A program made the position numbers and the translations under genes. A stretch of DNA of 64,000 nt from Pseudomonas extremorientalis. GTDB taxonomy: Bacteria; Pseudomonadota; Gammaproteobacteria; Pseudomonadales; Pseudomonadaceae. The stretch spans positions 37,752-101,751 of the forward strand of contig NZ_MDGK01000040.1 of assembly GCF_001870465.1 (NCBI RefSeq), in the 5' to 3' direction. Shown here piece after piece: positions 9,021 through 17,568 of the stretch. The notes below the pieces were generated by a model. It was not told where the DNA came from. It was given only the letters and a program-made list of their open reading frames with translations, and did not search any database. Every line of letters begins with the position of its first letter. The first letter of the stretch is position 1.

Positions 9021-9110
9021 ATGTGGGAGGGGGCTTGCCCCGATGGCAGCGGTTCAGTTGATACATCGATCACTGACACACCGGCATCGGGGGCAAGCCC
9101 CCTCCCACAT
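9021..9110. repeat. REPIN (paired REP repeats)
   Basis: Two inverted copies of ATGTGGGAGGGGGCTTGCCC flank about 50 bp. The same unit occurs at six other intergenic loci in this window. REPINs of this type are abundant in P. fluorescens-group genomes and are thought to be mobilised by RAYT transposases; none is present here. Confidence 0.92.
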
Positions 9111-9127
9111 TTTTGACCGCGTCAGCC

Positions 9128-9955
9128 TTACTTGGCCTGGTAGATGATCCCCGGGCTGCACTGCACCATCTGGAAATGGTCCGGCAGACCGTTCAGCGCC
9201 TCAGAAGCGCCAAGGAACAGATAACCACCGCGCTTGAGCGTGCCGTGGATGCGCAACAGGATGTCTTTCTTCACTTCGGCCGAGAAGTAGATCAGCACGT
9301 TGCGGCAGAACACCATGTCGAACTTGCCCAGGCTGGCATAGCTGTCTAGCAGGTTGAAGGAGCGGAACTCCACACGGTTCTTGATCGGCGCCTTGACCGC
9401 CCAGCGTCCCGCCCCTTTCGGGTCGAAGTAACGCTGCAGGCGTTCCTGGGACAAACCACGCCCCAGGGCCAGGCTGTCGTACTCGCCGGTCTTGCAGTTG
9501 GTGAGCATGGTGCCGGACAGGTCGGTGGCCACGATTTGCGCCCCGGCCTTCAACTGGCCCATGTTGGTCCGCTCGAACTCATCGATGGACATCGAAATAG
9601 AGTACGGCTCCTGCCCCGAGGAACAGGCGGCCGACCAGATGCGCAGGCGCTGGCCCGGGCTGGCCTTGATGGCCTCCGGCAGCACTTTGCTCTTGAGCAC
9701 TTCAAACGGGTAGGTATCGCGAAACCACAGGGTTTCGTTGGTGGTCATGGCATCGACCACCATCTCCTTGAGCCCGCTGCGCGGCTGGCCCTGGATGCGC
9801 TGGACCAGCTCACCCAACGACTTGATACCCTGCTGCTCCATCAGTTTGTTGAGACGGCTGGATACCAGGTACTGCTTGTTTTCACCGAGCAATATGCCAC
9901 AGGCTTTTTCCAGGAAGACCCGGAACTGTTCAAAATCCAAATTACCTGTAGACAC
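9128..9955 (-). CDS. cheR: Chemotaxis protein methyltransferase CheR
   Basis: Transfers methyl groups from SAM to glutamates of chemoreceptors. 275 aa. The N-terminal helical domain includes MTTNETLWFRD; the SAM-binding domain shows IWSAACSSGQEPYSI and the catalytic-face motif CRNVLIYF. It lies 42 bp downstream of cheV on the same strand, so the two are probably co-transcribed. CheV-CheR next to flgA is the usual Pseudomonas arrangement. Confidence 0.95.
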   Translation of the reverse strand: MSTGNLDFEQFRVFLEKACGILLGENKQYLVSSRLNKLMEQQGIKSLGELVQRIQGQPRSGLKEMVVDAMTTNETLWFRDTYPFEVLKSKVLPEAIKASPGQRLRIWSAACSSGQEPYSISMSIDEFERTNMGQLKAGAQIVATDLSGTMLTNCKTGEYDSLALGRGLSQERLQRYFDPKGAGRWAVKAPIKNRVEFRSFNLLDSYASLGKFDMVFCRNVLIYFSAEVKKDILLRIHGTLKRGGYLFLGASEALNGLPDHFQMVQCSPGIIYQAK

Positions 9956-9997
9956 TGATACCGCCTCTAAAATCGTATGACCGCCAAGGGAAACACC

Positions 9998-10930
9998 TTA
10001 GCTGTGATCTGCTGCCTTGATCCGGTCGACAACCCGGGATGCCAGGTCATCAGGACGGAATTTGGCCAAAAAGTCATCGGCACCGACCTTCTTGACCATC
10101 GCCTGGTTGAATACACCCGACAACGAAGTATGCAGGATGATATGCAATTTTTGCATGCGTGGATCGTTGCGGATCTCGGCCGTGAGGGTATAGCCGTCCA
10201 TTTCCGGCATCTCGATGTCGGAGATCATCATCAAGAATTCTTCCTCCGGCTTCTTGCCGTCGTCCACCAGCTTGCGCAGGTAGTCCAACGCCTGGCGACC
10301 ATCATTGAGGGCGACCACTTCAACCCCGACGGTTTGCAGGCAACGGGTCACCTGCTTGCGCGCCACGGACGAGTCGTCCACCGTAAGCACGCGCAGTGAG
10401 ACTGCCTTGTGCGCGGTTTCGGCGTCCACCACACCCACGGAGATCGACTCAGAAGTAGGCGCCACTTCGGCGAGGATTTTCTCGACGTCGATGATTTCCA
10501 CCAGCTGGTTGTCGACCCGCGTCACCGCCGTAAGGTAGTGATCGCGACCGGTGCCCTTGGGTGGCGGATGGATCTCTTCCCAGTTCATGTTGACGATGCG
10601 CTCCACCGAGCGCACCAGGAAACCCTGGGTCTTGGTGTTGTACTCGGTAATGATCACGAACGGGTTTTCGCGGTCCTGCAGCCCGGCGGAACCGGTGGCC
10701 AGGGCCAGATCAAGAATCGGGATCGTCGCGCCACGTATGTTGGCAACGCCACACACCACCGGGCTGGACTTGGGCATGATCGTCAGCTTGGGGCATTGAA
10801 GCACTTCCCGCACCTTGAACACGTTGATGCCATACAACTGCTTGCCGTCCAGGCGAAAAAGCAACAACTCCAGGCGATTCTGCCCCACCAGCTGTGTGCG
10901 CTGGTTTACTGAATCCATTACTCCTGCCAT
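9998..10930 (-). CDS. cheV: Chemotaxis coupling protein CheV
   Basis: Fusion of a CheW-like coupling domain (about residues 15-165, with VVCGVANIRGATIPILDL) and a receiver domain (about 178-305) with the phospho-acceptor Asp in ISDIEMPEMDGYTL. It couples receptors to CheA and may act as a phosphate sink. 310 aa. Start at 10930 chosen because GGGAG lies 7 nt upstream; an internal ATG four codons in is too close to its AGGAG. Divergent from flgA. Confidence 0.94.
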   Translation of the reverse strand: MAGVMDSVNQRTQLVGQNRLELLLFRLDGKQLYGINVFKVREVLQCPKLTIMPKSSPVVCGVANIRGATIPILDLALATGSAGLQDRENPFVIITEYNTKTQGFLVRSVERIVNMNWEEIHPPPKGTGRDHYLTAVTRVDNQLVEIIDVEKILAEVAPTSESISVGVVDAETAHKAVSLRVLTVDDSSVARKQVTRCLQTVGVEVVALNDGRQALDYLRKLVDDGKKPEEEFLMMISDIEMPEMDGYTLTAEIRNDPRMQKLHIILHTSLSGVFNQAMVKKVGADDFLAKFRPDDLASRVVDRIKAADHS

Positions 10931-10997
10931 GCCTTGACTCCCACGCTAAAACCTTCGGCCATACCTATAAGGGCAGTGACGCGCACCCAACACTAAA

Positions 10998-11013
10998 CGG
11001 CACGAGCTTTGCT
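10998..11013 (+). promoter_or_regulatory. Sigma-54-like promoter of flgA
   Basis: CGGCACGAGCTTTGCT against TGGCACG-N4-TTGCW: one mismatch, exact spacing. Its predicted start (about 11 nt past GC) falls at about 11023, only two or so bases before the flgA ATG at 11025. Confidence 0.65.
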
Positions 11014-11024
11014 ATTTATTGGTC

Positions 11025-11789
11025 ATGGATATTAAAACGACAGTTTCCCGACGCCTCCACCTGACACGGTATTGCAGACTGCTCTGCGCGCCGCTGGCAC
11101 TGCTTGCCTTGGGCCTGGGCGCCACGGCCCGCGCAGATAACGTCACCTTGCCTGATCTACTTATCGGCGTCACCCAGGGCTTTCTTGAGTTCACTGTAGA
11201 AGATTATCTGGCGACCACACAGACGCCGGGGCGTTACGAAATCCAGGTCAACCAGTTGGACCCGCGCCTGCGCATGCCAATGTGCGACAAGGAATTGACA
11301 GCCACCCTGGAAAGCCCCGCCCAGCCCATCGGGCGTGTAACGGTCAAGGTGCGTTGCGACGGCGCCTCGCCCTGGACGGTGTTCGTGCCCGCTCAGGTCA
11401 AATTATTCCGCGATGTGGTGGTGGTTGCCCGTCCACTTAAACGCACGGGGATTATCGGTTTCGAGGACGTGGTGTTGCGCGAGCGCGACATCAGCATGAT
11501 CAGCCAGGGCTACCTGACCTCCCTCGACCAGGCCGTCGGGCAGAAACTGACCCGACCAGTGGTCACCGATCAGGTCATCACCCTGGTGCATCTGGAGCAG
11601 GCCGAGGTGATTCGCAAAGGTGACCAGGTGGTGATTTCCGCCAGCAGTGGCGCGCTGCAGGTCAAAATGCCGGGGGAAGCCTTGTCCAACGGCGGTATGA
11701 GCGAACAGATCCGCGTGAAGAATCTCAACTCCAACCGGGTGATCAAGGCGCGGGTCACGGCCCCCGGCCAAGTGGAGGTGGCTTTATAG
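11025..11789 (+). CDS. flgA: Flagellar P-ring assembly chaperone FlgA
   Basis: Periplasmic chaperone for FlgI P-ring assembly. 254 aa from the ATG at 11025; the frame opens at a TTG two codons earlier. The N-terminus is basic, followed by a hydrophobic stretch and ATARA as signal-peptidase site. The C-terminal SAF/ChapFlgA domain has LTRPVVTDQVITLVHLEQAE and ends with the typical RVKNLNSNRVIKARVTAPGQVEV. No clear ribosome site precedes the ATG and the upstream promoter predicts an almost leaderless mRNA. Followed by flgM and flgN. Confidence 0.93.
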   Translation: MDIKTTVSRRLHLTRYCRLLCAPLALLALGLGATARADNVTLPDLLIGVTQGFLEFTVEDYLATTQTPGRYEIQVNQLDPRLRMPMCDKELTATLESPAQPIGRVTVKVRCDGASPWTVFVPAQVKLFRDVVVVARPLKRTGIIGFEDVVLRERDISMISQGYLTSLDQAVGQKLTRPVVTDQVITLVHLEQAEVIRKGDQVVISASSGALQVKMPGEALSNGGMSEQIRVKNLNSNRVIKARVTAPGQVEVAL

Positions 11790-11866
11790 ACCACTGGTAT
11801 CAGACGCCAGCTTTTCCTACACTGTCGGTTGGATGCCGGCCTGTGCAGTTTATTGTCATTCGAGCC

Positions 11867-11893
11867 TAAAGTTTGTCCAGATATGGCCGAAAA
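11867..11893 (+). promoter_or_regulatory. FliA (sigma-28) promoter of flgM
   Basis: TAAAGTTT, 11 nt, GCCGAAAA; the sigma-28 consensus is TAAAGTTT-N11-GCCGATAA. Perfect -35, one -10 mismatch, exact spacing, 37 bp before the flgM ATG. It gives FliA-dependent production of its own anti-sigma factor. Confidence 0.88.
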
Positions 11894-11930
11894 CATGGCA
11901 AGCGTCCAAATACCCAGAGGTTTTTTGATC

Positions 11931-12254
11931 ATGGTCATCGATTTCAGCCGTTTGAATAACACCCCGACGACGTCGGCCCCTACGCGCACTGCCGGCACCA
12001 AGGACAGCGTAGAAGCCAAGGCTCAGCCAGTGCCCGTCAAGGCAGAACAGGCCAGCGCCAGCCAGAGCGGGGAATCCGTACACCTGAGCAATGAGGCTCA
12101 ACAGTTGCAGAAGGTCACTGACTCGCTGCGCGATCAACCGGTGGTCAATAAAGCCCGTGTGGCCGAATTGAAACAGGCAATCGCCGATGGCAGCTATAAA
12201 GTCGACAGCAACCGTGTAGCCAGCAAGCTGCTTAATTTCGAAGCCGAGCGCTAG
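11931..12254 (+). CDS. flgM: Anti-sigma-28 factor FlgM
   Basis: Binds FliA until the hook is complete, then is exported. 107 aa from the ATG at 11931 (MVIDFSRLN), with AGAGG 9 nt upstream; an in-frame extension to 11829 overlaps the FliA promoter and is discarded. The disordered N-terminus is rich in T, A and Q; the C-terminal FliA-binding region has VNKARVAELKQAIADGSYKV, typical of the family. Upstream of flgN. Confidence 0.93.
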   Translation: MVIDFSRLNNTPTTSAPTRTAGTKDSVEAKAQPVPVKAEQASASQSGESVHLSNEAQQLQKVTDSLRDQPVVNKARVAELKQAIADGSYKVDSNRVASKLLNFEAER

Positions 12255-12302
12255 GCAAAGGCCTGCGCCGGGCTTTTGGACGCTTAAACCCCAAGGCCAG
12301 CC

Positions 12303-12773
12303 ATGCATCACGACGAAACCCTGCTTCAACTGATCATTGATGATCTAGCACCGACGCAATTGCTGCTCGAGCTGCTCAGGGAAGAATCCCTGGCCCTTTA
12401 CGGCCGGGACATGCCCTTGCTGGAAGAAATTCTGGCGCGCAAGCAATCGCTGATTGTCCTGCTGGAACAGCACGGCAAAAAACGCAGCGAGATCCTCGTC
12501 AGCCTGGGCCTGCCGGCCGACCATGATGGGCTCGCGCAGCTGGCCAGCCACTCCTCGGTCGGCGATCAACTACTGGCCCAGAGCAAAGCACTCAACCAAT
12601 TGCTCACCCAGTGCCAGGAAGCCAACCAGCTCAACGGTCAGTCGATCCAGCTTCAGCAAGCCACGACCGCCAACCAGTTGCGTATACTTCACGGCGGAGA
12701 GCCTCCAGCGCTTTACAACGCTCAGGGTTCCACCTCGCGCCTGGTCAAGCCAAGCACCCGCAGCCAAGCCTGA
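12303..12773 (+). CDS. flgN: Flagellar export chaperone FlgN
   Basis: Cytoplasmic chaperone for the hook-filament junction proteins FlgK and FlgL. 156 aa, largely helical, with the FlgN-family start LLQLIIDDLAPTQLLLELL and internal LEEILARKQSLIVLLEQH. It lies 48 bp after flgM, the standard flgMN arrangement. Confidence 0.9.
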   Translation: MHHDETLLQLIIDDLAPTQLLLELLREESLALYGRDMPLLEEILARKQSLIVLLEQHGKKRSEILVSLGLPADHDGLAQLASHSSVGDQLLAQSKALNQLLTQCQEANQLNGQSIQLQQATTANQLRILHGGEPPALYNAQGSTSRLVKPSTRSQA

Positions 12774-12869
12774 CGCCGGTTTACAGCGCGGCCTATCCAA
12801 GGCGCGCCACATACTGGCAGAATGCCTGCTCTTGCGTGTAGTCGTATTTTGTCTGGAGATGGAAGAACC

Positions 12870-13619
12870 GTGTTCAACGCCCTTAATGCGGAAGATGCCC
12901 CGCAGCCACCCAAGGTCCTCACCACGCCTCTGGAAATCGCCAGTACCTTGCGCATGCTGCAAGAAAGCCATGACCCGCTGATCATCACCTTCCATGAACG
13001 CAGCCAGCGCTTTCAGAGCTACTTGGTAGACGTCAATCGGGACAGCGGCACGTTGGCCCTGGATGAAATGATTCCTCGCGATGGCGAACGTCACCTCGAA
13101 AACGGCGAACCCTTCCGTATCGAAGGGTTCCACGACGGCGTGCGTGTCGCATGGGAAAGCAATGGCAACCTGAGCATCAGCGAAAAGGACGGCCACCGCA
13201 TCTACACCGGTAGCCTGCCCAGCGAAGTGGTCTACCACCAGCGTCGCAATGCCTTTCGCGCGGCCTTGAAACTGGCGCAACTGGTGAACATCGAGCTGGG
13301 TGGCGAGAAGCTCAAGGCTCCGGTCAGCGGCAAGCTGCTGGATATTTCCGCCACAGGTTGCAAATTGCGCTTCGAAGGAGACATCTCCGAGCGCCTGCAA
13401 CTGGGCCAGGTCTACGATCGTTTTATCGCCGCCCTGCCCTTCGGCAGCATGACCACCTCGGTCGAACTGCGTTACCTGCATTTCGAAGAAAAGATCAACA
13501 CCACGTTTGCCGGCGTGCGCTTCCACAATATGAGTGGTTTGGTGCAGCGCCAGGTCGAGCGCTTTGTGTACCAACTGCAACGCGAAGCACGGCGTTTCGA
13601 CAAAGACGACGATTTTTAA
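12870..13619 (+). CDS. ycgR: c-di-GMP-binding flagellar brake protein, YcgR-like (PilZ)
   Basis: Links c-di-GMP to flagellar motor control. 249 aa starting at GTG 12870; the open frame extends to 12822 but that part lacks a ribosome site and similarity. The N-terminal YcgR domain spans about residues 20-115 and the PilZ domain about 120-235, with the ligand motif R-R-N-A-F-R and the second motif DISATGCKL. Directly downstream of flgMN, its usual place in Pseudomonas. Confidence 0.9.
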   Translation: MFNALNAEDAPQPPKVLTTPLEIASTLRMLQESHDPLIITFHERSQRFQSYLVDVNRDSGTLALDEMIPRDGERHLENGEPFRIEGFHDGVRVAWESNGNLSISEKDGHRIYTGSLPSEVVYHQRRNAFRAALKLAQLVNIELGGEKLKAPVSGKLLDISATGCKLRFEGDISERLQLGQVYDRFIAALPFGSMTTSVELRYLHFEEKINTTFAGVRFHNMSGLVQRQVERFVYQLQREARRFDKDDDF

Positions 13620-13636
13620 ACTCAAAGATCGCAGCA

Positions 13637-13676
13637 AAAAAAACGGGCAGCCCCTGATGGGATCTGCCCGTTTTTG
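13637..13676. terminator. Bidirectional terminator between ycgR-like gene and MFS gene
   Basis: AAAACGGGCAG / CTGCCCGTTTTT hairpin with A and T runs on both sides, between convergent genes. Confidence 0.92.
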
Positions 13677-13679
13677 CAT

Positions 13680-15059
13680 TCAGGGGCGCGCCCTGCTCAA
13701 GTCGTGAGGATGCTCGTCCGGGCCCGGCGGCTCAGGCGGCCCCTCAAAGAGCGGCTCGTCGACCGGCGTGACCGTTTCCGGCTCGGGTTCCGGCGTGGCG
13801 GTTTGCATCTGCTCCTGCACCACCGCCTCGTCCACCCGCGGATCGAGGCAGGCGACCAACGGCGAGCTGGACATGCTGTCGGGCATCGCCACGTGGTGCA
13901 ACGGCGCGTCATCCACCTGATGCAGGTTAGTCACGGCTTTCGGCCGAATTCGCCACACCAGGATCAGCGCACACAGACTGAAAAACGCATACAGCATGTG
14001 ACTGCCAAACATCTTCATCACCACACCGGCCAGCAACGGCCCGATACTCGCGCCGACACCGTAGGTCACCAGCAGCATGGCGGTGAGCGAGACACGACGG
14101 TCGCCTTCCACATGATCGTTGGAGAACGCCACCGCCAGCGGGTACAAACAGAATTGCACCAGGGAACACAAGAAGCCCGCCACGAACAGCACTTCAAGTG
14201 GCACTTTGGTCAGTATCGCCAGCGGTAGCGCCGCCACCGCCAGGCACAGGGCAAAGCAACGAATCAGCAGCGCGCGATCATAGCGGTCCGACAACCAGCC
14301 CAACGGCCACTGCACCAACAGGCCGGCAAAAATGCAGCTCCCCATGAACAGACCCACCTGCTCGGTAGTCAGGCCTTGCTGGGAGGCATAAAGCGGCGCC
14401 AGGCCGTAGAACGAGCCCACGATTACCCCCGCGCCCAGCACGGTACTCAACGACTGCGGCACGCGCTTTATGAAGAAGCGTGGCTCCATCGGCGCCGGAT
14501 GCAGGGGCGCCGGGTGAATACGGCGAGTCATGGCCACCGGCACCAGGCACAGCGCGAAGCACAGCGCGACCAGCATCAGCAATTCGAGGCCGAGCTGAGG
14601 GTGCATGACCAGGATCAACTGGCCGAGCACCAGCCCCAGGTAGGACGCGATCATATAGCCGCTGAACACCACGCCGCGCTGCTTGGCGTCGGCCTGTTCA
14701 TTGAGCCAGCTCTCGATGACCATGTATTGGCACATCATCCCCAGGCCCACGATGATCCGCAGCACGATCCAGGCTGGCAGCCAGTCGACCAGGCCATGGC
14801 CCAGCACCGCCGCGCCGACAATACCGGCGCAGGTTGCATAAGCACGTATATGCCCGACCCGGGCGATCAGGCGGTGGCCGATCTTGCCGCCCAGCACCAG
14901 GCCGAAATAGTTGGCCGCCATCAGCGCACCGACCCACAGGCTGTCCACCTGGTCGGCCGCCAGGCGCAAGGCCAGGTAGGTACTGAGCAGGCCGGAGCCG
15001 ATCAGCATCATCAAGGAGGCGAAATAAAGGGCTCGAAAAGATTTCCAGATCTGGCGCAT
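13680..15059 (-). CDS. MFS transporter
   Basis: Inner-membrane major facilitator. 459 aa from the ATG at 15059 (MRQIWKSFRALYFASLMML), the start I recall for Pseudomonas homologues; the frame is open for 76 more codons upstream without a start of comparable quality. Twelve hydrophobic segments are readable, with MFS loop motifs such as GKIGHRLIARVGH after TM2. A polar Pro/Glu-rich tail of about 70 residues follows the last helix. Substrate unknown; it resembles YcaD-type transporters. It is the last chromosomal gene before the integrated element. Confidence 0.8.
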   Translation of the reverse strand: MRQIWKSFRALYFASLMMLIGSGLLSTYLALRLAADQVDSLWVGALMAANYFGLVLGGKIGHRLIARVGHIRAYATCAGIVGAAVLGHGLVDWLPAWIVLRIIVGLGMMCQYMVIESWLNEQADAKQRGVVFSGYMIASYLGLVLGQLILVMHPQLGLELLMLVALCFALCLVPVAMTRRIHPAPLHPAPMEPRFFIKRVPQSLSTVLGAGVIVGSFYGLAPLYASQQGLTTEQVGLFMGSCIFAGLLVQWPLGWLSDRYDRALLIRCFALCLAVAALPLAILTKVPLEVLFVAGFLCSLVQFCLYPLAVAFSNDHVEGDRRVSLTAMLLVTYGVGASIGPLLAGVVMKMFGSHMLYAFFSLCALILVWRIRPKAVTNLHQVDDAPLHHVAMPDSMSSSPLVACLDPRVDEAVVQEQMQTATPEPEPETVTPVDEPLFEGPPEPPGPDEHPHDLSRARP

Positions 15060-15328
15060 CGGCGTTCCGAGCGGCTCCTTGCAGTGAGAGACAGGGCTAT
15101 CGGCATGATAGTCCGGGGTGGCCGGGTCCGGACAGGCGGTATGCGCTGTTTCCGGGGGATTATTTGCTACAAGACTCAGACGCAGTCCGGCTGCTCGTGG
15201 GATACACGAATCGCTATAAATACACGATGCCAGTGGTGTGAACCTAGAACCCTGGCAAGGTTCGACCCATCTTCGGAAAACGCCCACAAAAAAGCCCCGC
15301 CAGACGAATCTGTACGAGGCCTCGAATC

Positions 15329-15372
15329 TGGTGTCCCAGGGCCGGTTCGAACGGCCAACCTTCCCCTTAGGA
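15329..15372. repeat. Attachment-site repeat, left copy (tRNA-Arg 3' remnant)
   Basis: 44 bp identical to 29352-29395, covering the CCA end, T-arm and part of the anticodon stem of tRNA-Arg(CCT). After TTAGGA the sequence diverges, so this copy is not a functional tRNA. On its chromosomal side lies GGCGGGGCTTTTTTG (read on the minus strand), probably the original terminator of the tRNA gene, now 14 kb away from it. Confidence 0.93.
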
Positions 15373-15403
15373 TGGTCAATTTCGACCCACCAGGCACAGC
15401 CAT

Positions 15404-15428
15404 AAGCCCAGTATTACTGGGCCTTTTA
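15404..15428 (+). terminator. Terminator-like hairpin between left att and integrase
   Basis: AGCCCAGT-ATT-ACTGGGCC followed by TTTT. It may insulate the integrase from chromosomal transcription, or be part of the attachment region. Confidence 0.5.
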
Positions 15429-15470
15429 GTCCCATTGAGTCCGTGAACATCGAGCGGTATAGTGCGTTTT

Positions 15471-15490
15471 GCTGCCACCCTGCTGTCACG
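15471..15490 (+). repeat. Terminal 20-bp repeat, left copy
   Basis: GCTGCCACCCTGCTGTCACG, repeated exactly and in the same orientation at 29286-29305, just inside the opposite end of the element. It lies immediately upstream of the integrase start. Candidate integrase arm-type or Xis site; function inferred. Confidence 0.7.
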
Positions 15491-15499
15491 GACTAACCC

Positions 15500-16711
15500 T
15501 TGAAATCCAAAATCACTCAGAAGCTAATTGGCAGCCTAGCCGCCGAGGCGAAAGCATACCGCGTGCATGACACCGTGCAACCCGGCTTCTTCATTCGCGT
15601 GCTGCCCAGCGGTCACAAGTCCTACATGGTCACTTGGGGCCGAAACAAGAACGCCACCCTCGGGCGTGTCGGCGTGCTTACCCTTGACCAAGCCCGAACC
15701 GAGGCCGCCCAGTACTTAGCCGATGCGCACGCCCACGGCGAGCCCCTCGCCATCGCCCAAGGGCGCAAGGGGTCAGCTCTGCCCTCGCTGCGCGATTTCA
15801 TCGACGACACCTATATGCCGTGGTTCAAGGCTCATCACAAAGGCCACGAGAAGACGCAGCACACCCTCAGCAATAACTTCGACCCAATCATGGCCCAGCG
15901 CTTGGACGCGATCACCGGGCGAGACCTGGAGCTGATCCGCACAGGATGGATGCAGGCCGGCAACAAGCCCTCCACGGTCAACCGGAAAATGGGCTCTATC
16001 AGCGGAGTATTCAGCCGGGCGGTCGAGTGGGATTACATCGACGAGCATCCTCTGGCCAAGCTGAAACAGCTCAAAGTCGACTCAAAGGGGGTGATTCGCT
16101 ACCTGGCTGCTGACGAGACCAAGCGTCTACGCGATGCCCTGGACGCTCGACAGGACGAAATGAGGGTCGAGCGCGAGAGTGCAAACACCTGGCGGACGGA
16201 CCGCCACAGAGAGCCACTGCCAAGCCTCCTGCAACTGCCCTTCACCGATCACCTGAAGCCAATGGTGTTGATATCGTTGAATACCGGCATGAGGCGCGGA
16301 GAGCTATTCGACCTGGAATGGTCAGCGGTAAACTTCAACACGAAGACAATCACAGTCGCCGGGGCCACCACCAAGACAAGCGATACGCGCCACATCCCGA
16401 TGAACAAGGAAACCGTTGGTGTACTGGAAGCCTGGAAGAAGCAGGTGAGCAAGTCGGCGTATGTGTTCCCAGGTCAGGGCGGCGGTCGCTTTGAGGACGT
16501 CAAAAGCGGTTGGCTCAAGTTGCTTGAGCGGGCGCAGATCGACGGATTCCGCTGGCACGATATGCGGCACGACTTCGCTTCACGCCTGGTAATGGCTGGC
16601 GTACCGCTCAACACGGTACGGGATCTGCTGGGGCACGCCGATATCAAAATGACGCTGCGCTACGCGCACTTGGCGCCAGGCACCAAGGCCGCCGCAGTAG
16701 AGCTGATTTAG
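15500..16711 (+). CDS. int: Tyrosine recombinase / site-specific integrase
   Basis: Catalyses integration and, with an excision factor, excision at tRNA-Arg(CCT). 403 aa with a TTG start; GGA lies 9 nt upstream. The N-terminal arm-binding domain (about 1-85) is followed by a core-binding SAM-like domain (about 90-190). Catalytic residues are visible: Arg in NTGMRRGEL (about 264), His353 and Arg356 in HDMRHDF, His379 in GHADIK and nucleophile Tyr388 in LRYAH. It sits 130 bp inside the left repeat, reading inward. Its stop overlaps the convergent gene by 4 bp. Confidence 0.93.
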   Translation: MKSKITQKLIGSLAAEAKAYRVHDTVQPGFFIRVLPSGHKSYMVTWGRNKNATLGRVGVLTLDQARTEAAQYLADAHAHGEPLAIAQGRKGSALPSLRDFIDDTYMPWFKAHHKGHEKTQHTLSNNFDPIMAQRLDAITGRDLELIRTGWMQAGNKPSTVNRKMGSISGVFSRAVEWDYIDEHPLAKLKQLKVDSKGVIRYLAADETKRLRDALDARQDEMRVERESANTWRTDRHREPLPSLLQLPFTDHLKPMVLISLNTGMRRGELFDLEWSAVNFNTKTITVAGATTKTSDTRHIPMNKETVGVLEAWKKQVSKSAYVFPGQGGGRFEDVKSGWLKLLERAQIDGFRWHDMRHDFASRLVMAGVPLNTVRDLLGHADIKMTLRYAHLAPGTKAAAVELI

Positions 16712-17205
16712 AGAGGCGGCTCAAAGGGTACGATGGTGCGGCTTTCTTTGTTTTCCTCCACGTGCTCGAGAAGGTCGCTCCAGAATATTCGAATTTGCGC
16801 CCGATCAAGGCGACCTACCCCCTCGACTTGCCAGTGAGTGCCAATTTTTGCGGGCCCTTTGTCTAGGAAAACGGGGGATGCCTTAATCGTCTCCCAGATA
16901 CGCTGCTCCTCATATGTGAGGAGATTAGGCAGGTGATAGCAGAGATTTACAAAGCGCTCACTTTCATCAGTCGACCACACTTCTGTTACGGCATTAGCAA
17001 CCGACCAATTCTCCGTGTTCCCACCATCATGGAATGGAACATCAAGATCGAAAACTAACGCTTCGACTGCTGCTTCTACCACGCCAGTAATTGACTGCCG
17101 CTTTACTCGAGAAATGACATCGATCGTGAATTTGACCTTTGGATCTAACCGGAGGGTCAGTGTTTCGGTCTTCCGCGATCCTTGGTTAGGTTTGTTCTTG
17201 GCCAT
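16708..17205 (-). CDS. Ribbon-helix-helix-like protein (hypothetical)
   Basis: No named family recognised. 165 aa from the ATG at 17205, which has GGAG 8 nt upstream; an in-frame start at 17238 has none. The N-terminus (about residues 12-50, TLTLRLDPKVKFTIDVISRV then an amphipathic helix) has the beta-strand plus two-helix pattern of ribbon-helix-helix DNA-binding proteins. The C-terminal 110 residues are of unknown type. Divergent from the alpA-like operon and convergent with int, the usual position of a satellite or phage repressor; that role is inferred. Confidence 0.5.
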   Translation of the reverse strand: MAKNKPNQGSRKTETLTLRLDPKVKFTIDVISRVKRQSITGVVEAAVEALVFDLDVPFHDGGNTENWSVANAVTEVWSTDESERFVNLCYHLPNLLTYEEQRIWETIKASPVFLDKGPAKIGTHWQVEGVGRLDRAQIRIFWSDLLEHVEENKESRTIVPFEPPL

Positions 17206-17294
17206 TTCAAAATCTCCGAGCCATAAATCGAGCGACAATCCTAATCCGTACGTCCGAGCGAGTCCATACGTTCATACAAATCATATAGCACCAG

Positions 17295-17324
17295 TTGACG
17301 TACAGTATTCTCAAGGAATAGGAT
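17295..17324 (+). promoter_or_regulatory. Sigma-70-like promoter of the alpA-like operon
   Basis: TTGACG, 18 nt, TAGGAT, 44 bp before the alpA-like ATG. The divergent interval (17206-17367) also has several ACGT-centred words (17247-17302) that could be operators. Confidence 0.5.
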
Positions 17325-17367
17325 TGATCCACGGCCACTTAATTCCAATGGCCGATGGAGAACCAAA

Positions 17368-17568
17368 ATGCTTGCAGCAGAAAAACCAGCAGCCTTGTCC
17401 GTTAGCGTCGAAGACGCAGCTCGGATCGTCGGATATTCGCGATCGGGTGTGTATGAGTTGATAGCAAAGGGAGAAATCAAAACCTTCAAGCTTGGTAGAC
17501 GTCGCTTGATTCTGATGACCGAACTTAAGGTTTGGATCGAACGAGCAGCGAAGGAAGGTGCCCGGTGA
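17368..17568 (+). CDS. alpA: AlpA-like regulator / excisionase-type HTH protein
   Basis: 66 aa with one MerR-like winged HTH: SVEDAARIVGYSRSGVYELI followed by KTFKLGRRRLILMTEL. This matches the AlpA/excisionase superfamily. In Gram-negative phage-inducible islands AlpA is the inducer of the element; in cryptic P4-like elements it controls integrase. GGAG lies 8 nt upstream of the ATG. Its TGA stop overlaps the GTG of the next small ORF, starting a coupled three-gene run. Confidence 0.8.
   Translation: MLAAEKPAALSVSVEDAARIVGYSRSGVYELIAKGEIKTFKLGRRRLILMTELKVWIERAAKEGAR

Noticed and set aside
15329..15372. Second tRNA-Arg gene
   Set aside because: Only the 3' 44 nt are present; the D-arm and 5' acceptor strand are missing, so it is an attachment-site remnant.
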